Source of the DNA: Triticum aestivum
Lineage: Eukaryota; Streptophyta; Magnoliopsida; Poales; Poaceae
NCBI RefSeq assembly: GCF_018294505.1
Contig: NC_057796.1
Coordinates: 274,247,079-274,311,078, forward strand
Direction: 5' to 3'
DNA: 64,000 nucleotides
In this document: positions 34,848 through 47,427 of the stretch, piece by piece
How the letters are laid out: every line of letters begins with the position of its first letter
Position numbering within the stretch: the first letter of the stretch is position 1
Position numbers and translations under genes: made by a program
The notes under the pieces: generated by a model
What the model saw: the letters and a program-made list of their open reading frames with translations, nothing else
What the model was told of the DNA's origin: nothing
The model's database searches: none

Positions 34848-34858
34848 AAGTGGGAGAC
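34848..34858 (+). other. Angela 2 polypurine tract
   Basis: aagtgggagac directly before the LTR start TGAAGGAAATATGCC. The same string in reverse (gtctcccactt) is at 37800-37810 for Angela 3. Confidence 0.85.
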
Positions 34859-36623
34859 TGAAGGAAATATGCCCTAGAGGCAATAATAAAGTTGTTATTT
34901 TATATTTCCTTATATCATGATAAATGTTTATTATTCATGCTAGAATTGTATTAACCGGAAACATGATACATGTGTGAATACATAGACAAAAAATCGTGTC
35001 CCTAGTAAGCCTCTACTAGACTAGCTCGTTAATCAAAGATGGTTAATTTTCCTAACCATAGACATGTGTTGTCATTTGATGAACAGGATCACATCATTAG
35101 GAGAATGATGTTATGGACAAGACCCATCCGTTAGCTTAGCATATTGATCGTTCAGTTTTATTGCTACTACTTTCTTCATGTCGAATACATATTCCTTTGA
35201 CTATGAGATTATGCAACTCCCGGATACCGGAGGAATACCTTGTGTGCTATCAAACGTCACAACATAACTTGGTGATTATAAAGATGCTCTACAGGTATCT
35301 CCGAAGGTGTTTTTTGGGTTGGCATAGATCAAGATTAGGATTTGTCACTCCAAGTATCGGAAGGTATCTTTGGGCCCTCTCGCTAATACACATCATAAGA
35401 AGACTTGCAAGCAATGTGACTAATGAGTTAGTTGCGGGATGATGTATTACAGAACGAGTAAAGAGATTTGTCGATAACGAGATTGAACTAGGTATGAAGA
35501 TACCGACGATCGAATCTCGGGCAAGTAACATACCGATGACAAAGGGAATAACGTATGTTGTCATTACGGTACGACCGATAAAGATCTTCATAGAATATGT
35601 GGGAACCAATATGAGCATCCAGGTTCCGCTGTTGGTTATTGACCGGAGAGGTGTCCCGGTAATGTCTACATAGTTCTCGAACCCATAGGGTCCGCACGGT
35701 TAACGTCGATGATGATTTTGTATTATATTAGTTATGTGATTTGGTGACCGAATGTGGTTGGGAGTCCCGGATGAGATCACAGACATGGCGAGGAGTCTCG
35801 AAATGTTCAAGAGGTAAAGATTCATATATAGGATGATGATATTCAGACACCAAAATTGTTCCGGGGGTACCGGGTACATATCGGGTCAAAGGAAGGGGTT
35901 CCGGGCACCCCCCCCCCCCCAAGCAACTATATGGGACTAATGGGCCAAGAAGGGGACAAACCAGCCCCTAAGGGGCTGGTGCGCCCCCATATAGGCCGAA
36001 ATAGGAGGAGAAGGAAAGAGGGGAAGAGAGAAGGAAGGGGAGGGATTCGGCCTCCCCCTTCCTTCCCTCCTCCCTCCTCCTTCCTTCCCCCTCCGGAACT
36101 TATGGAAGGGGGAGACCGAATTGGGGAGGCGCCCAAGTAGGATTCCTCCTACTTGGGGCGCCCCCTTCGTTAGCTCTCCTCCCCTTTAACCTACATATAT
36201 GTGGGGGGCACCGTAGAACACACACCAACAATTGTTAGCCGTGTGCGGCGCGCCCCTCCACAGTTTGCGCCTCCGGTCATATTCACGTAGTGCTTAGGCA
36301 AAGCCCTGCGTGGATCACTTCACCATCACCGTCACCATGCCGTTGTTCTGACGGAACTCTCCCTCGACACTTTACTGGATCAAGAGTTCGAGGGACATCA
36401 TCGAGCTGAACGTGTGCAGAACTCGGAGGTGCCATACGTTCGGTGCTTGATCGGTCGGAATGAGAAGAAGTTCGACTACATCAACTGTGTTGTAAAACGC
36501 TTCCGCTTTCGGTCTACGAGGGTACGTGGACACACTCTCCCCCTCTCGTTGCTATGCATCTCCTAGATAGATCTTCCGTGAGCATAGGAATTTTTTCGAA
36601 ATTGCATGCTACGTTTCCCAACA
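34859..36623 (+). mobile_element. Angela element 2 3' LTR
   Basis: A 1765-bp plus-strand LTR from TGAAGGAAATATGCCCTAGA to ...CGTTTCCCAACA. The flank beyond it (36624 on) is the inside of another Angela LTR in the opposite direction, so Angela 2 was inserted into the 3' LTR of Angela 3. CAAAC (36624-36628) is the presumed target duplication. Confidence 0.9.
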
Positions 36624-37799
36624 CAAACCCCTTCTTTTTCCTTTCCCCACTCGGCCTCCTTCCTTTGGGGGGGCGCCACCCTTGTGGGCTAGTGTGATCC
36701 CCTCCTATGGCCCATGTGGCCCATATCTTTCCCCCGGGGGTTCCGGTAACCCCCCCCCCCCCCCGGTAGTCTGATAAATACTTGATACTATCCGGATCAC
36801 ATTCGGTGTCCGAATACTATCGTCCTATATATCAATCTTTACATCTCGACCATTTCGAGACTCCTCGTCATGTCTGTGATCTCATCCAGGACTCCGAACA
36901 ACATTCGGTCACCAAATCACATAACTCATATAATACAAAATCGTCATCGAACCTTAAGCGTGTGGACCCTACAGGTTCGAGAACTATGTAGACATGACCG
37001 AGACACCTCTCCAGTCAATAACCAATAGCGGAACCTAAATGCTCATATTCGTTCCTACATATTCTACGAAGATCTTTATCGGTCGAACCGTAATGACAAC
37101 ATACGTTATTCCCTTTGTCAATGGTATGTTACTTGCCCGAGATTCGATCGCCGGTATCTTCATACCTAGTTCAATCTCGTTACCAGCAAGTCTCTTTACT
37201 CGTTCCGTAATACATGATCCCGCAACTAACTCATTCGTCACTTTGCTTGCAAGGCTTATTATGATGTGCATTACGGAGGGGGCCCAGAGATACCTCTCCG
37301 ATACTCGGAGTGACAAATCCTAATCTCGATCTATGCCAACCCAACAAACACCTTCGCAGATACCCGTAGAGCATCTTTATAATCACCCAGTTACGTTGTG
37401 ACGTTTGATAGCACACAAGGTATTCCTTCGGTATCCGGGAGTTGCATAATCTCATAGTCAAAGGAATATGTATTTGACATGAAGAAAGCAGTAGCAATAA
37501 AACTGAATGATCAATATGCTAAGCTAATGGATGGGTCTTTTCTATCACATCATTCTCCTAATGATGTGATCCCTTTCATCAAATGACAACACATGTCTAT
37601 GGTTAGGAAACTTCACCATCTTTGATTAACGAGCTAGTCTAGTAGAGGCTTACTAGGGACACGGTGTTTTGTCTATGTATCCACACATGTATCAAGTTTC
37701 TGGTTAATACAATTCTAGCATGAATAATATACATTTATCATGATATAAGGAAATGTAAAATAACAACTTTATTATTCCCTCTAGGGCATATTTACTTCA
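36624..37799 (-). mobile_element. Angela element 3, 3' LTR (right part)
   Basis: The minus-strand LTR text here aligns with about 43560-44904 of the same element's 5' LTR and ends TGAAGTAAATATGCCC (reverse of 37784-37799). The missing part lies on the far side of the Angela 2 insertion, outside the window. Confidence 0.87.
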
Positions 37800-37940
37800 G
37801 TCTCCCACTTGCACTAGAGTCAATAATCTAGATTAAATTGTAATGATTCTAACACCCATGGAGTCTTGGTGCTGATCATGTTTTGCTCGTGGAAGAGGCT
37901 TAGTCAACGGGTCTGCCACATTCAGATCCGTATGTATTTT

Positions 37941-40900
37941 TCAAATCTCTATGTCTCCCTCCTTGACTTGATCACGGATGGAGATGAAGCATCTCTTGAT
38001 GTGTTTGGTTGTTTTGTGAAATCTGGATTCCTTCGCCAAGGCAATTGCTCCAGTATTGTCACAAAAGATTTTCATTGGACCCGATGCACTAGGTATTACA
38101 CCTAGATCAGATATGAACTCCTTCATCCAGACTCCTTTATTTGCTGCTTCTGAAGCAGCTATGTACTCCGCTTCACACATAGATCCCGCCACGACACTTT
38201 GCTTGGAACTGCACCAAATGACAGCTCCACCATTCAATATAAATATGTATCCGGTTTGTGACTTAGAGTCGTCCGGATCAGTGTCAAAGCAAGCATTGAC
38301 GTAACCATTTACGATGAGCTCTTTGTCACCTCCATAAACGAGAAACATATCCTTAGTTCTTTTTAGGTACTTCAGGATGCTCTTGACCACTCTCTAGTGA
38401 TCCACTCCTGGATTACTTGGGTACCTCCCTGCTAGACTTAAAGCAAGGCACACATCAGGTCTGGTACACAACATAGCATACATGATAGAACCTATGGCTG
38501 AGGCATAGGGAATGACTTTCATTTTCTCTCTATCTTCTGCAGTGGTCGGGCATTGAGTCTCACTCAACTTGACACCTTATAACACAGGCAGCAACCCTTT
38601 CTTTGACTGATCCATTTTGAACTTCTTCAAAACTTTATCAAGGTATGTGCTTCGTGAAAGTCCAATTAAGCGTCTTGATCTATCTCTATAGATCTTGATG
38701 CCCAATATATAAGCAGCTTCACCGAGGTCTTTCATTGAAAAACTCTTATTCAAGTATCCTTTTATGCTATCCAGAAATTCTATATCATTTCCAATCAACA
38801 ATATGTCATCCACATATAATATTAGAAATGCTACAGAGCTCCCACTCACTTTCTTGGAAATACAGGCTTCTCCGAAAGTCTGTATAAAACCATATGCTTT
38901 GATCACCTCATCAAAGCGTATATTCCAACTCTGAGATGCTTGCACCAGTCCATAGATGGATCACTGGAGCTTGCACACTTTGTTAACACCTTTAGGATCG
39001 ACAAAACTTTCTGGTTGCATCATATACAAATCTTCTTTAAGAAATCCATTAAGGAATGCTGTTTTGACGTCCATTCGCCGGATTTCATAATCCTAAAATG
39101 CGGCAATTGCTAACATGGTTTAGATAAACTTAAGCATCACTACGGGTGAGAAAGTCTCATCGTAGTCAACTCCTTGAACTTGTCGAAAACCTTTTGCGAC
39201 AAGTCGAGCTTTGTAGATAGTAACATTACCATCAGCGTCAGACTTCTTCTTGAAGATCCATTTATTCTCTATGGCTCACCGATCATCGGGCAAGTCAACC
39301 AAAGTCCACACTTTGTTCTCATACATGGATCCTATCTCAGATTTCATGGCCTCAAGCCATTTATCGGAATCTGGGCTCATCATAGCTTCTTCATAGTTCG
39401 TAGATTCGTCATGGACTTGTAACATGACTTCCAGAATAGGGTTACCATACCACTCTGGTGCGGAACGTGCTCTGGTTGACCTACGAGGTTCGGTAGTAAC
39501 TTGATCTGAAGTTTCATGATCATTATCATTAGCTTCTTCTCTAGTTGGTGTTGGCATCACGGGAACTGTTTTCTGTGATGAGCTACTTTCTAATTCGAGA
39601 GAAGGTACAATTACCTCATCAAGTTCTACTTTCCTCCCACTCACTTCTTTCGAGAGAAACTCCTTCTCTAGAAAGGATCCATTCTTAGCAACAATGATGT
39701 GGTAAAAGGTGTACCCAACAGTTTCTTTCGGGTATCCTATGAAGACGCACTTCTCCGATTCGGGTTCGAGCTTATCAGGCTGAAGCTTTTTCACATAAGC
39801 ATCGTAACCCCAAACTTTAAGAAATGAATGCTTAGGTTTCTTGCCAAACCATAGTTCATACGGTGTCGTCTCAACGGATTTAGACGGTGCCCTATTTAAC
39901 GTGAATGCAGCTGTGTCTAATGCGTAACCCCAAAACGATAGTGTTAAATCGGTAAGAGACATCATAGATCGCACCATATCTAATAAAGTACGGTTGCGAC
40001 ATTCGGACACACCATTACGTTTTGGTGTTCCAAGTGGTGTGAGTTTTGAAACTATTCCACATTGTTTTAAATGAAGTCCAAACTCATAACTCAAATATTC
40101 GCCTCCGCAGTCAGATCATAGAAACTTTATTTTCTTTTTACGATGATTCTCCACTTCACCCTGAAATTATTTGAACTTTTCAAATATTTCAGACTTGTGT
40201 TTCATTAGTAGATATACCCATGTCTGCTCAAATCATCTGTGAAGGTCAGAAAATAACAACACCCGTCGCAAGCTTCAACACTTATCAGACCGCATGCATC
40301 AGTATGTATTATTTCCAATAAGTCATTAGCTCGCTCCATTGTTCCGGAGAATGGAGTTTTAGTCATCTTGCCCATGAGTGGAGTTTCTTCATGCGCTTTA
40401 CACCAATATGACCTAAATGGTAGTGTCACAAATATGTTGCACTATCATTATCAACTTTGCATCTTTTAGCATCAATATTATGAATATGTGTATCACCACA
40501 ATCGAGATTCAACAAAATAGACCACTCTTCAAGGGTGCATGACCATAAAAGATATTACTCATATAAATAGAACAACCATTATTCTCTAATTTAAATGAAT
40601 AATCGTCTCGCATCAAACAAGATCCAAATATAATGTTCATGCTCAACGCTGGCACCAAATAACAATTATTCAGGTCTAAAACTAATCCCGAAGGTAGATG
40701 TAGAGGTAGCGTGCCGACGGCGATCACATCGACCTTGGAACCATTCCCGACGCGCATCGTCACCTCGTCCTTAGCCAATCTTCGTTCAATCGGTAGCCCT
40801 GTTTTGAGTTACAAATATGAGCAACCGAACCAGTATCAAATACCCAGGCGCTACTACAAGCATTAGTAAGGTACACATCAATAACATGTATATCAAATAT

Positions 40901-41739
40901 ACCTTTGTTCACTTTGCCATCCTTCTTGTCCGCCAAATACTTGGGGCAGTTCCGCTTCCAGTGACCAGTCCCTTTGCAGTAGAAGCACTTAGTTTCAGGC
41001 TTAGGTCCATATTTGGGCTTCTCCCCAGGAGTGGCAACTTGCTTGCCGTTCTTCTAGAAGTTCCCCTTCTTTCCTTTGCCCTTTTTCTTGAAACTAGTGG
41101 TCTTGTTAACGATCAACACTTGATGCTCCTTCTTGATTTCTACCTCCGCGGCTTTGAGCATTGCGAAGAGCTCGGGAATTGTCTTATCCATCCCTTGCAT
41201 ATTATAGTTCATCACAAAGCCTTCGTAGCTTGGTGGCAGTGATTGGAGAACTCTGTCAATAACTCTATCATCTGGAAGATTAACTCCCAGCTGAGTGAAG
41301 TGGTTATGATACCCAGACATTTTGAGTATGTGTTCACTGACAGAACTGTTCTCCTCCATCTTGCAGCTATAGAACTTGTTGGAGACTTCATATCTCTCAA
41401 CTCGGGCATTTGCTTGAAATATTAACTTCAACTCCTGGAACATCTCATATGGTCCATGATGTCAAAACGTCTTTGAAGTCCCGATTCTAAGCCGTAAAGC
41501 ATGGCACACTGAACTATCGAGTAGTTATCAGATCGAGCTTGCCAGACGTTCACAACATCAGCATCTGCTCCTGCAGCAGGCCTTTCACCTAGAGGTGCAT
41601 CAAGGACATAATTCTTCTATGCAGCAATGAGGATAATCCTCAAGTTACGGACCCAGTCCGTGTAGTTGCTACCATCATCTTTCAACTTAGCTTTCTCTAG
41701 GGACGCATTAAAATTCAAGGGAACGGTAGCACGGGCCAT
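37941..41739 (-). pseudogene. Angela element 3 gag-pol, decayed
   Basis: A complete-length but broken Copia polyprotein, read leftwards from the gag ATG at 41739 (MARATVPLNFN). Order: gag 41739-40945 with intact zinc knuckle CFYCKGTGHWKRNCPK (about 40950-41000); protease with FDTGS near 40830; integrase 40430-39700; reverse transcriptase about 39400-38580 with YVDDILLIGND near 38800; RNase H 38390-37941 ending in a conserved EAEYIA...K-H-I core. Stops and shifts fall, for example, at about 41620, 40800, 40440, 40105, 39275, 38945 and 38395. The RNase H section is intact over 149 codons, longer than the matching part of Angela 2. Confidence 0.86.
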
Positions 41740-42967
41740 TGATCTACAAGATAGATATGCAAAAACTATCACGACCAAATTCATGATAAATTAAGTTCAG
41801 TTAATCATATTACTTAAGAACTCCCACTTAGATAGACATCCCTCAAGTCTTCTAAATGATACGTGATCCAAATCAACTAAACCATGTCCGATCATCACGT
41901 GAGATGGAGTAGTCATCAATGGTGAACATCTCTATGTTGATCATATCTACTATATGATTCACGTTCGACCTTTCGGTCTCTAGTGTTCCGAGACCATGTT
42001 TGTACATGTCAGGCTCGTCAAGTTTAACCCGAGTATTCCGCACGTGCAAAACTGTCTTGCACCCGTTGTATGTCAACGTAGAGCCTATCACACCCGATCA
42101 TCACGTGGTGTCTCAGCGCGACGAACTGTCGCAACGGTGCATACTCAGGGAGAACACTTATACCTTGAAATTTTAGTTAAGGGATCATCTTATAATGCTA
42201 CCGCTGTACTAAGCAAAATAAGATGCATAAAAGATAAACATCACATGTAACCAAAATATGTGACATGATATGGCCATCATCATCTTGTGCTTTTGATCTC
42301 CATCTCCAAAGCATCGTCATGATCTCCATCGTCATTGGCTTGACACCTTGATCTCCATCGTAGCATCGTGGTCGTCTCGCCAACTATTGCTTCTACAACT
42401 ATCGCTAACGCATAGTGATAAAGTAAACCAATTTACATGGCATTTGCATTTCATACAATAAAGAGACAACCATAAGGCTCCTGCCGGTTGCCAGTAACTT
42501 TTACAAAACATGATCATCTCATACAATAACGTATATCACATCATGTCTTAACCATATGACATCACAACATGCCCTGCAAAAACAAGTTAGACGTCCTCTA
42601 CTTTGTTGTTGCAAGTTTTACTTGGCTGCCACGGGCTTCTAGCAAGAACCGTTCTTACCTACACATCAAAGACCACAATGGTGATTTATCAAGTTTGTTG
42701 TTTTAACCTTCAATAAGGACCGGCCGCAGTCAAATTTGATTCAACTAAAGTTGGAGAAACAGACACCCGCCAGCCACCTTTATGCAAAATTAGTTGCATG
42801 TCTGTCGGTGGAACCGGTCTCACGAACATGGTCATGTAAGGTTGGCCCGGGCTGCTTCATCCAACAATACCGCCGAATCAAAATAAGACATTGGTGATAA
42901 GCAGTATGACGATCACCGCCCACAACTCTTTGTGTTCTACTCATGCATATCATCTACACATAGACCT
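41740..42967 (-). mobile_element. Angela element 3 leader
   Basis: Untranslated leader between gag ATG and the primer-binding site, homologous to 1-1180. No reading frame of note. Confidence 0.8.
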
Positions 42968-42980
42968 GGCTCGGATGCCA
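42968..42980 (-). other. Angela 3 primer-binding site
   Basis: TGGCATCCGAGCC on the minus strand, with two differences from the perfect initiator-Met tRNA complement, next to the LTR end at 42982. Confidence 0.8.
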
Positions 42981-42981
42981 C

Positions 42982-44904
42982 TGTTGGGAAATGTAGCATG
43001 CAATTTCAAAATTTTCCTACGCTCACGCAAGATCTATCTAGGAGATTCATAGCAATGAGAGGGGAGAGTGTGTCTACGTACCCTCGTAGACCGAAAGTGG
43101 AAGCGTTTGACAATGCGGTTGATGTAGTCAAACTTCTTCTCGCTCCAACCGATCAAGCAAACGTACGGCACCTCCGAGTTCTGCACACGTTCAGCTCGAT
43201 GACGTCCCTCAAACTCTTGGTCTAGCAAAGTTTCGAGGAAGTAGATGATTTCCGTCATCACGACGGCGTGGTGACAGTGATGGTGAAGTGATCGACGCAG
43301 GGCTTCGCCTAAGCACTACGAAGATATGATCGGAGGCGTAAACTGTGGAGGGGGGCGCCGCACACGGCTTACAATTGTTGGTGTGTGTTCTAGGCGCCCC
43401 CTCCCCAAGTATACATAGGTGGGAGGTGGAGGGGAGCAGCCTTGGGGCACCCCAAGTAGGAGGAATCCTACTTGGGGCCTAGTCCAATTCCCCCCCCCCC
43501 TTCCATATTTCCGGAGAGGGAAAAGGGAATAGGAAGGGGAGAAGGAAAGGGGCCCGAACCCCCTCTTTTTCCTTTCCCCACTCGGCCTCCTTCCTTTGGG
43601 GGGTGTGCCACCCTTGTGGGCTGGTGTGCTCCCCTCCTTGGCTCATGTGGCCCATATCTTTCCCCNNNNNNNNNNNNNNNNNNNNNNNNNNNNNNNNNNN
43701 NNNNNNNNNNNNNNNNNNNNNNNNNNNNNNNNNNNNNNNNNNNNNNNNNNNNNNNNNNNNNNNNNNNNNNNNNNNNNNNNNNNNNNNNNNNNNNNNNNNN
43801 NNNNNNNNNNNNNNNNNNNNNNNNNNNNNNNNNNNNNNNNNNNNNNNNNNNNNNNNNNNNNNNNNNNNNGGTAGTCCGATAAATACCCGATACTATCCGG
43901 ATCACATCCGGTGTCCGAATACTATCATCCTATATATCAATCTTTACCTCTCGACCATGTCGAGAATCCTCGTCATGTCTGTGATCTCATCTAGGACTCC
44001 GAACAACATTCGGTCACCAAATCACATAACTCATATAATACAAAATCGTCATCGAATGTTAAGCATGCGGACCCTACGGGTTCGAGAACTATCTAGACAT
44101 GACCGAGACACCTCTCTGGTCAATAACCAATAGCGGAACCTGGATGCTCATATTGGTTCCTACATATTCTACGAAGATCTTTATCGGTTGAACCATAATG
44201 ACAACATACGTTATTCCCTTTGTCATCGGTATGTTACTTGCCCGAGATTCGATCATCGGTATCTTCATACCTAGTTCAATCTCGTTACCGGCAAGTCTCT
44301 TTACTCGTTCCGTAATACATGATCCCGCAACTAACTCATTAGTCACTTTGCTTGCAAGGCTTCTTATGATGTGCATTACCGAGAGGGCCCAGAGATACCT
44401 CTCCGATACTCAGAGTGATAAATCCTAATCTCGATCTATGCCAACCCAACAAACACCTTCAGAGGTACCTGTAGAGCATCTTTATAATCACCCAGTTACA
44501 TTGTGACGTTTGATAGCACACAAGGTATTCCTTCGGTATCTGGGAGTTGCGTAATCTCATAGTCAAAGGAATATGTATTTGACATGAAGAAAGCAGTAGC
44601 AATAAAACTGAACTATCAATATGCTAAGCTAACGGATGGGTCTTGTCCATCACATCACTCTCCTAATGATGTGATCCCGTTCATCAAATGACAACACATG
44701 TCTATGGTTAGGAAACTTAACCATCTTTGATTAACGAGCTAGTCTAGTAGAGGCTTACTAGGGACACGGTGTTTTGTCTATGTATCTACACAAGTATCAA
44801 GTTACCGGTTAATACAATTCTAGCATGAATAACAAACATTTATCATGATATAAGTAAATATAAAATAACAACTTTATTATTGCCTCTAGGGCATATTTCC
44901 TTCA
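42982..44904 (-). mobile_element. Angela element 3 5' LTR, with assembly gap
   Basis: A minus-strand LTR from TGAAGGAAATATGCC (right end, 44904) to ...TTTCCCAACA (left end, 42982). A run of 204 N (43666-43869) interrupts it. The outer flank is TAAAA (44905-44909). The sister 3' LTR (36624-37799) covers the gap site. Confidence 0.9.
43666..43869. other. Assembly gap (204 N)
   Basis: The matching stretch in the sister LTR (between 'tatctttcccc' near 36740 and 'ggtagtctgataa' near 36766) is only about 25-30 bases, including a long C run. The gap size is therefore probably arbitrary and caused by the homopolymer. Confidence 0.95.
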
Positions 44905-47427
44905 TAAAAGAGTAATGATTCTCATTCCTAAAGTTAAAAATCCTCAGAACATTACCTTATATCGTCCCATTTCTCTTTTAATGGAATGCGAAGCTATTGC
45001 TCAAGAGAAAGAGAAAGCAATGGAAGAAGACCCTGGACAAAAGTTTTAAGAGAAGGCTATTAATGAATTATCCAGGCTTGGATTCACTAGGGCGGAGTTA
45101 TTGTGAATGTCGGTAGCTTGTTTGCCAAAGCTCCAGAACAAGTGCATATGATGTTTGCACTTCTGGGGAATTTGAGGATGGAGTATGTGAAGACAACTCT
45201 TGGTAAGTTAACTTCATGCACTATTATCTTGTTATGATGTTAAGTGATTGTTATGCATTGTTATCTTGTTCTTTCCCTGTTAAAGAATAGTGTGAGCAAT
45301 ACATTATTGTCACTTGTTTTTATTGTTGCACTCACCATCCCATTGTTGAACCAAACCCGTGCGGCTATCTCACTGAACTTGCTTATATAGATTCCAACAA
45401 CTAGGCTATCACATTGACTTATGGGATAAAAAATGTGCAACACTGCCATTTCAGTTTTTATTGTTATTATTATGCAAATTTCATGTGTGTCACCATGAAG
45501 AGATGAAATCCAACTAGGTAGTATAATATCCTTCTTACATCTAGAACATTCAGCCTTTGTTTTCCTTGGTTGGATTCACATCTATTTAGTTCATGCATCA
45601 AGATCATTTTTCATGTCAAATCATGTGTGCAAAGTTTTTGTATTCGCAATTCTATAAAACTGGGACATGTATTGTGACCTGAGTTAGAGAAATGATAAGT
45701 TTTTGTTGGTTCAGTGTTGTGCGAGTTTACACAAATCAAAGATAAGGACTACCTCTGTCGGCGGTGATAATGAGGAGATGGTGTGTTACTTGATGGCGAT
45801 CACATGAATGGCATTGTTATTGTTCAACAATGAGAAAATGATTTGTCTTGTTGGGTACTAATTAGCATGTGTTAATGCATTTTATGCTAATGGCCCATTT
45901 TATGATGTTAGCTTGAATTATATGCCAATTAGCTTTGTGATAGCTTGAATTTTGTTCAAATAGTATCTTGAATATTTGACCATTACTGTCTAGAAGAAGT
46001 CTGTTATGTAGGATGTATGGCATGGACATGTCAACCATGCAGACCAGTGTTAATTTTGCATTCATTCTTTTTCATTTGTTGAGATGCTACTTCGATTAAA
46101 TTGTGTAATCCCAATACATGGGTCAACCAAACGATGCATTGTTTGAGAAATCATCACTTTGTTGAACCAAACAGATCATATTTTCACTCATTGCCGCACC
46201 TAATACAACGCACTTTGATTACAAAGTTTTTTTACGAGCAGTGCCACATTTATATTAATAAAAACAGCAATGTAGCATCTCTCTGGAGATATCCAAATAG
46301 CACACCAAGAGAAGGTTCAAGAAACACTCCCAAAAAAGGAAAATTGCAGAACCTGCAACCACCAATACATTGACGAAAAAAATCGACCACCGCCGTCACC
46401 GAAGTGTCAGCCGGAGAGGAGAAGAAATAGTCTCCACTAAGACAAGATCCAAGATAAAGCCATAGCAGCAAAGCTAGGTTGTGAGCCTCTGAACAGGCGA
46501 GGCCGTGAACGGTGTCGCACTTGTTGTTGTGGGTTGTCGGCCGAAGAAAATCTCCACCCCTCTTGGATCACGACCCTAAAGGTCTCGAACAACGATGCCA
46601 TTGAGAGGCTCCAAAATCGTCACCATTTTCCAACACCGAAGCAACATTTGGTGCACCATCTCTTGGATCAGACCGGCGCGGTAGCACCAGCCACCTCCAA
46701 CACATACTTCCGACTCTGCGATGGCGCTAGAGGAACAGTCGATGCGACATGGACAAAGCAGAAGAAACATGATCCCCGACAAGACCTCCACCGTTGTCTT
46801 GAATACCTCGCATGGACACAAATCTGTGGCTCCTCGACGCCATCGTAGAATGTCATCGAGGCAATGGCCCGGAAATGTTTATTCATGATGAAGGCATCAG
46901 CACCGACAAGGTATCGTCACCCGACAAACAAATCCTATACCTAGATGCTCGACAGAAGGAACCGGGGCTCCCCTGCCCACTCGCCGTCATCGGAGCGACG
47001 AGCAGAGGGAAGGGGAGCCGGTGGTTGCAACGGCGTAGGGACATGAACCTCTTCGCCTTGATATCACCTGGGAAGAGATAAGAGGCGAATTCCATTAAGA
47101 AAACGGAAGTCAGGTACATGCACATGACAAAACGAATACTTTTATGGCAATTGTAGTTGATACGGGATGGCAGTTTTTATCTACAAGCACTCCTGTCAAA
47201 AAGTAAACTAACACAGATTTTGGCCTACTTGCCCACGAAACTTTCCATCCTCCACAAATATAAATTGCTATAAAAACATTTATTTTTCCATGTGCACGTA
47301 AGGTACTTATCGGCATCCAATTTTTTTTATAAAAGGCGAAAACCGTTCGTGGAACGGACGTACTCATGGAACACATACGGTTACAGAAAGTTGGATATAC
47401 ATTACCTAAGGTGAACCAAACACGCCC
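44905..47427. mobile_element. Decayed DNA, possible PIF/Harbinger remnant
   Basis: A/T-rich, degenerate sequence between Angela 3 and a GC-rich block. A coding relic at 44981-45202 resembles the C-terminal domain of NAM-associated / PIF-type Myb-like proteins. At 47413-47427 the text gaaccaaacacgccc matches the reversed terminal motif GGGCGTGTTTGGTTC common in Harbinger/Tourist elements. The left terminus is missing. From 45210 to 46200 I see nothing but A/T-rich sequence. From 46220 to 47080 there is moderately GC-rich DNA with short frames of no known family. Confidence 0.3.
44981..45202 (+). pseudogene. Exon relic resembling NAM-associated / PIF Myb-like C-terminal domain
   Basis: From an ATG at 44981 the frame reads MECEAIAQEKEKAMEEDPGQ, then TAA, EKAINELSRLGFTRAELL and TGA. 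In another frame it continues as LFAKAPEQVHMMFALLGNLR up to TL, followed at once by a consensus donor g|gtaagtt (45203). The run of 'leu-phe-ala-x-ala-pro-x-gln-val-his' residues and the acidic helix before it recall the C-terminal end of NAM-associated proteins, which derive from PIF/Harbinger ORF1. Two stops and a frameshift show decay. Attribution is by recall only. Confidence 0.4.

Noticed and set aside
35856..36140. Open frames in both directions in the Angela 2 LTR
   Set aside because: Low-complexity GGGAAGG/CCTTCC tracts of the LTR produce them by chance.
46534..46848. 104-codon frame MSAEENLHPSW...
   Set aside because: No known domain, overlaps equal-length frames on the opposite strand, and lies in decayed DNA.
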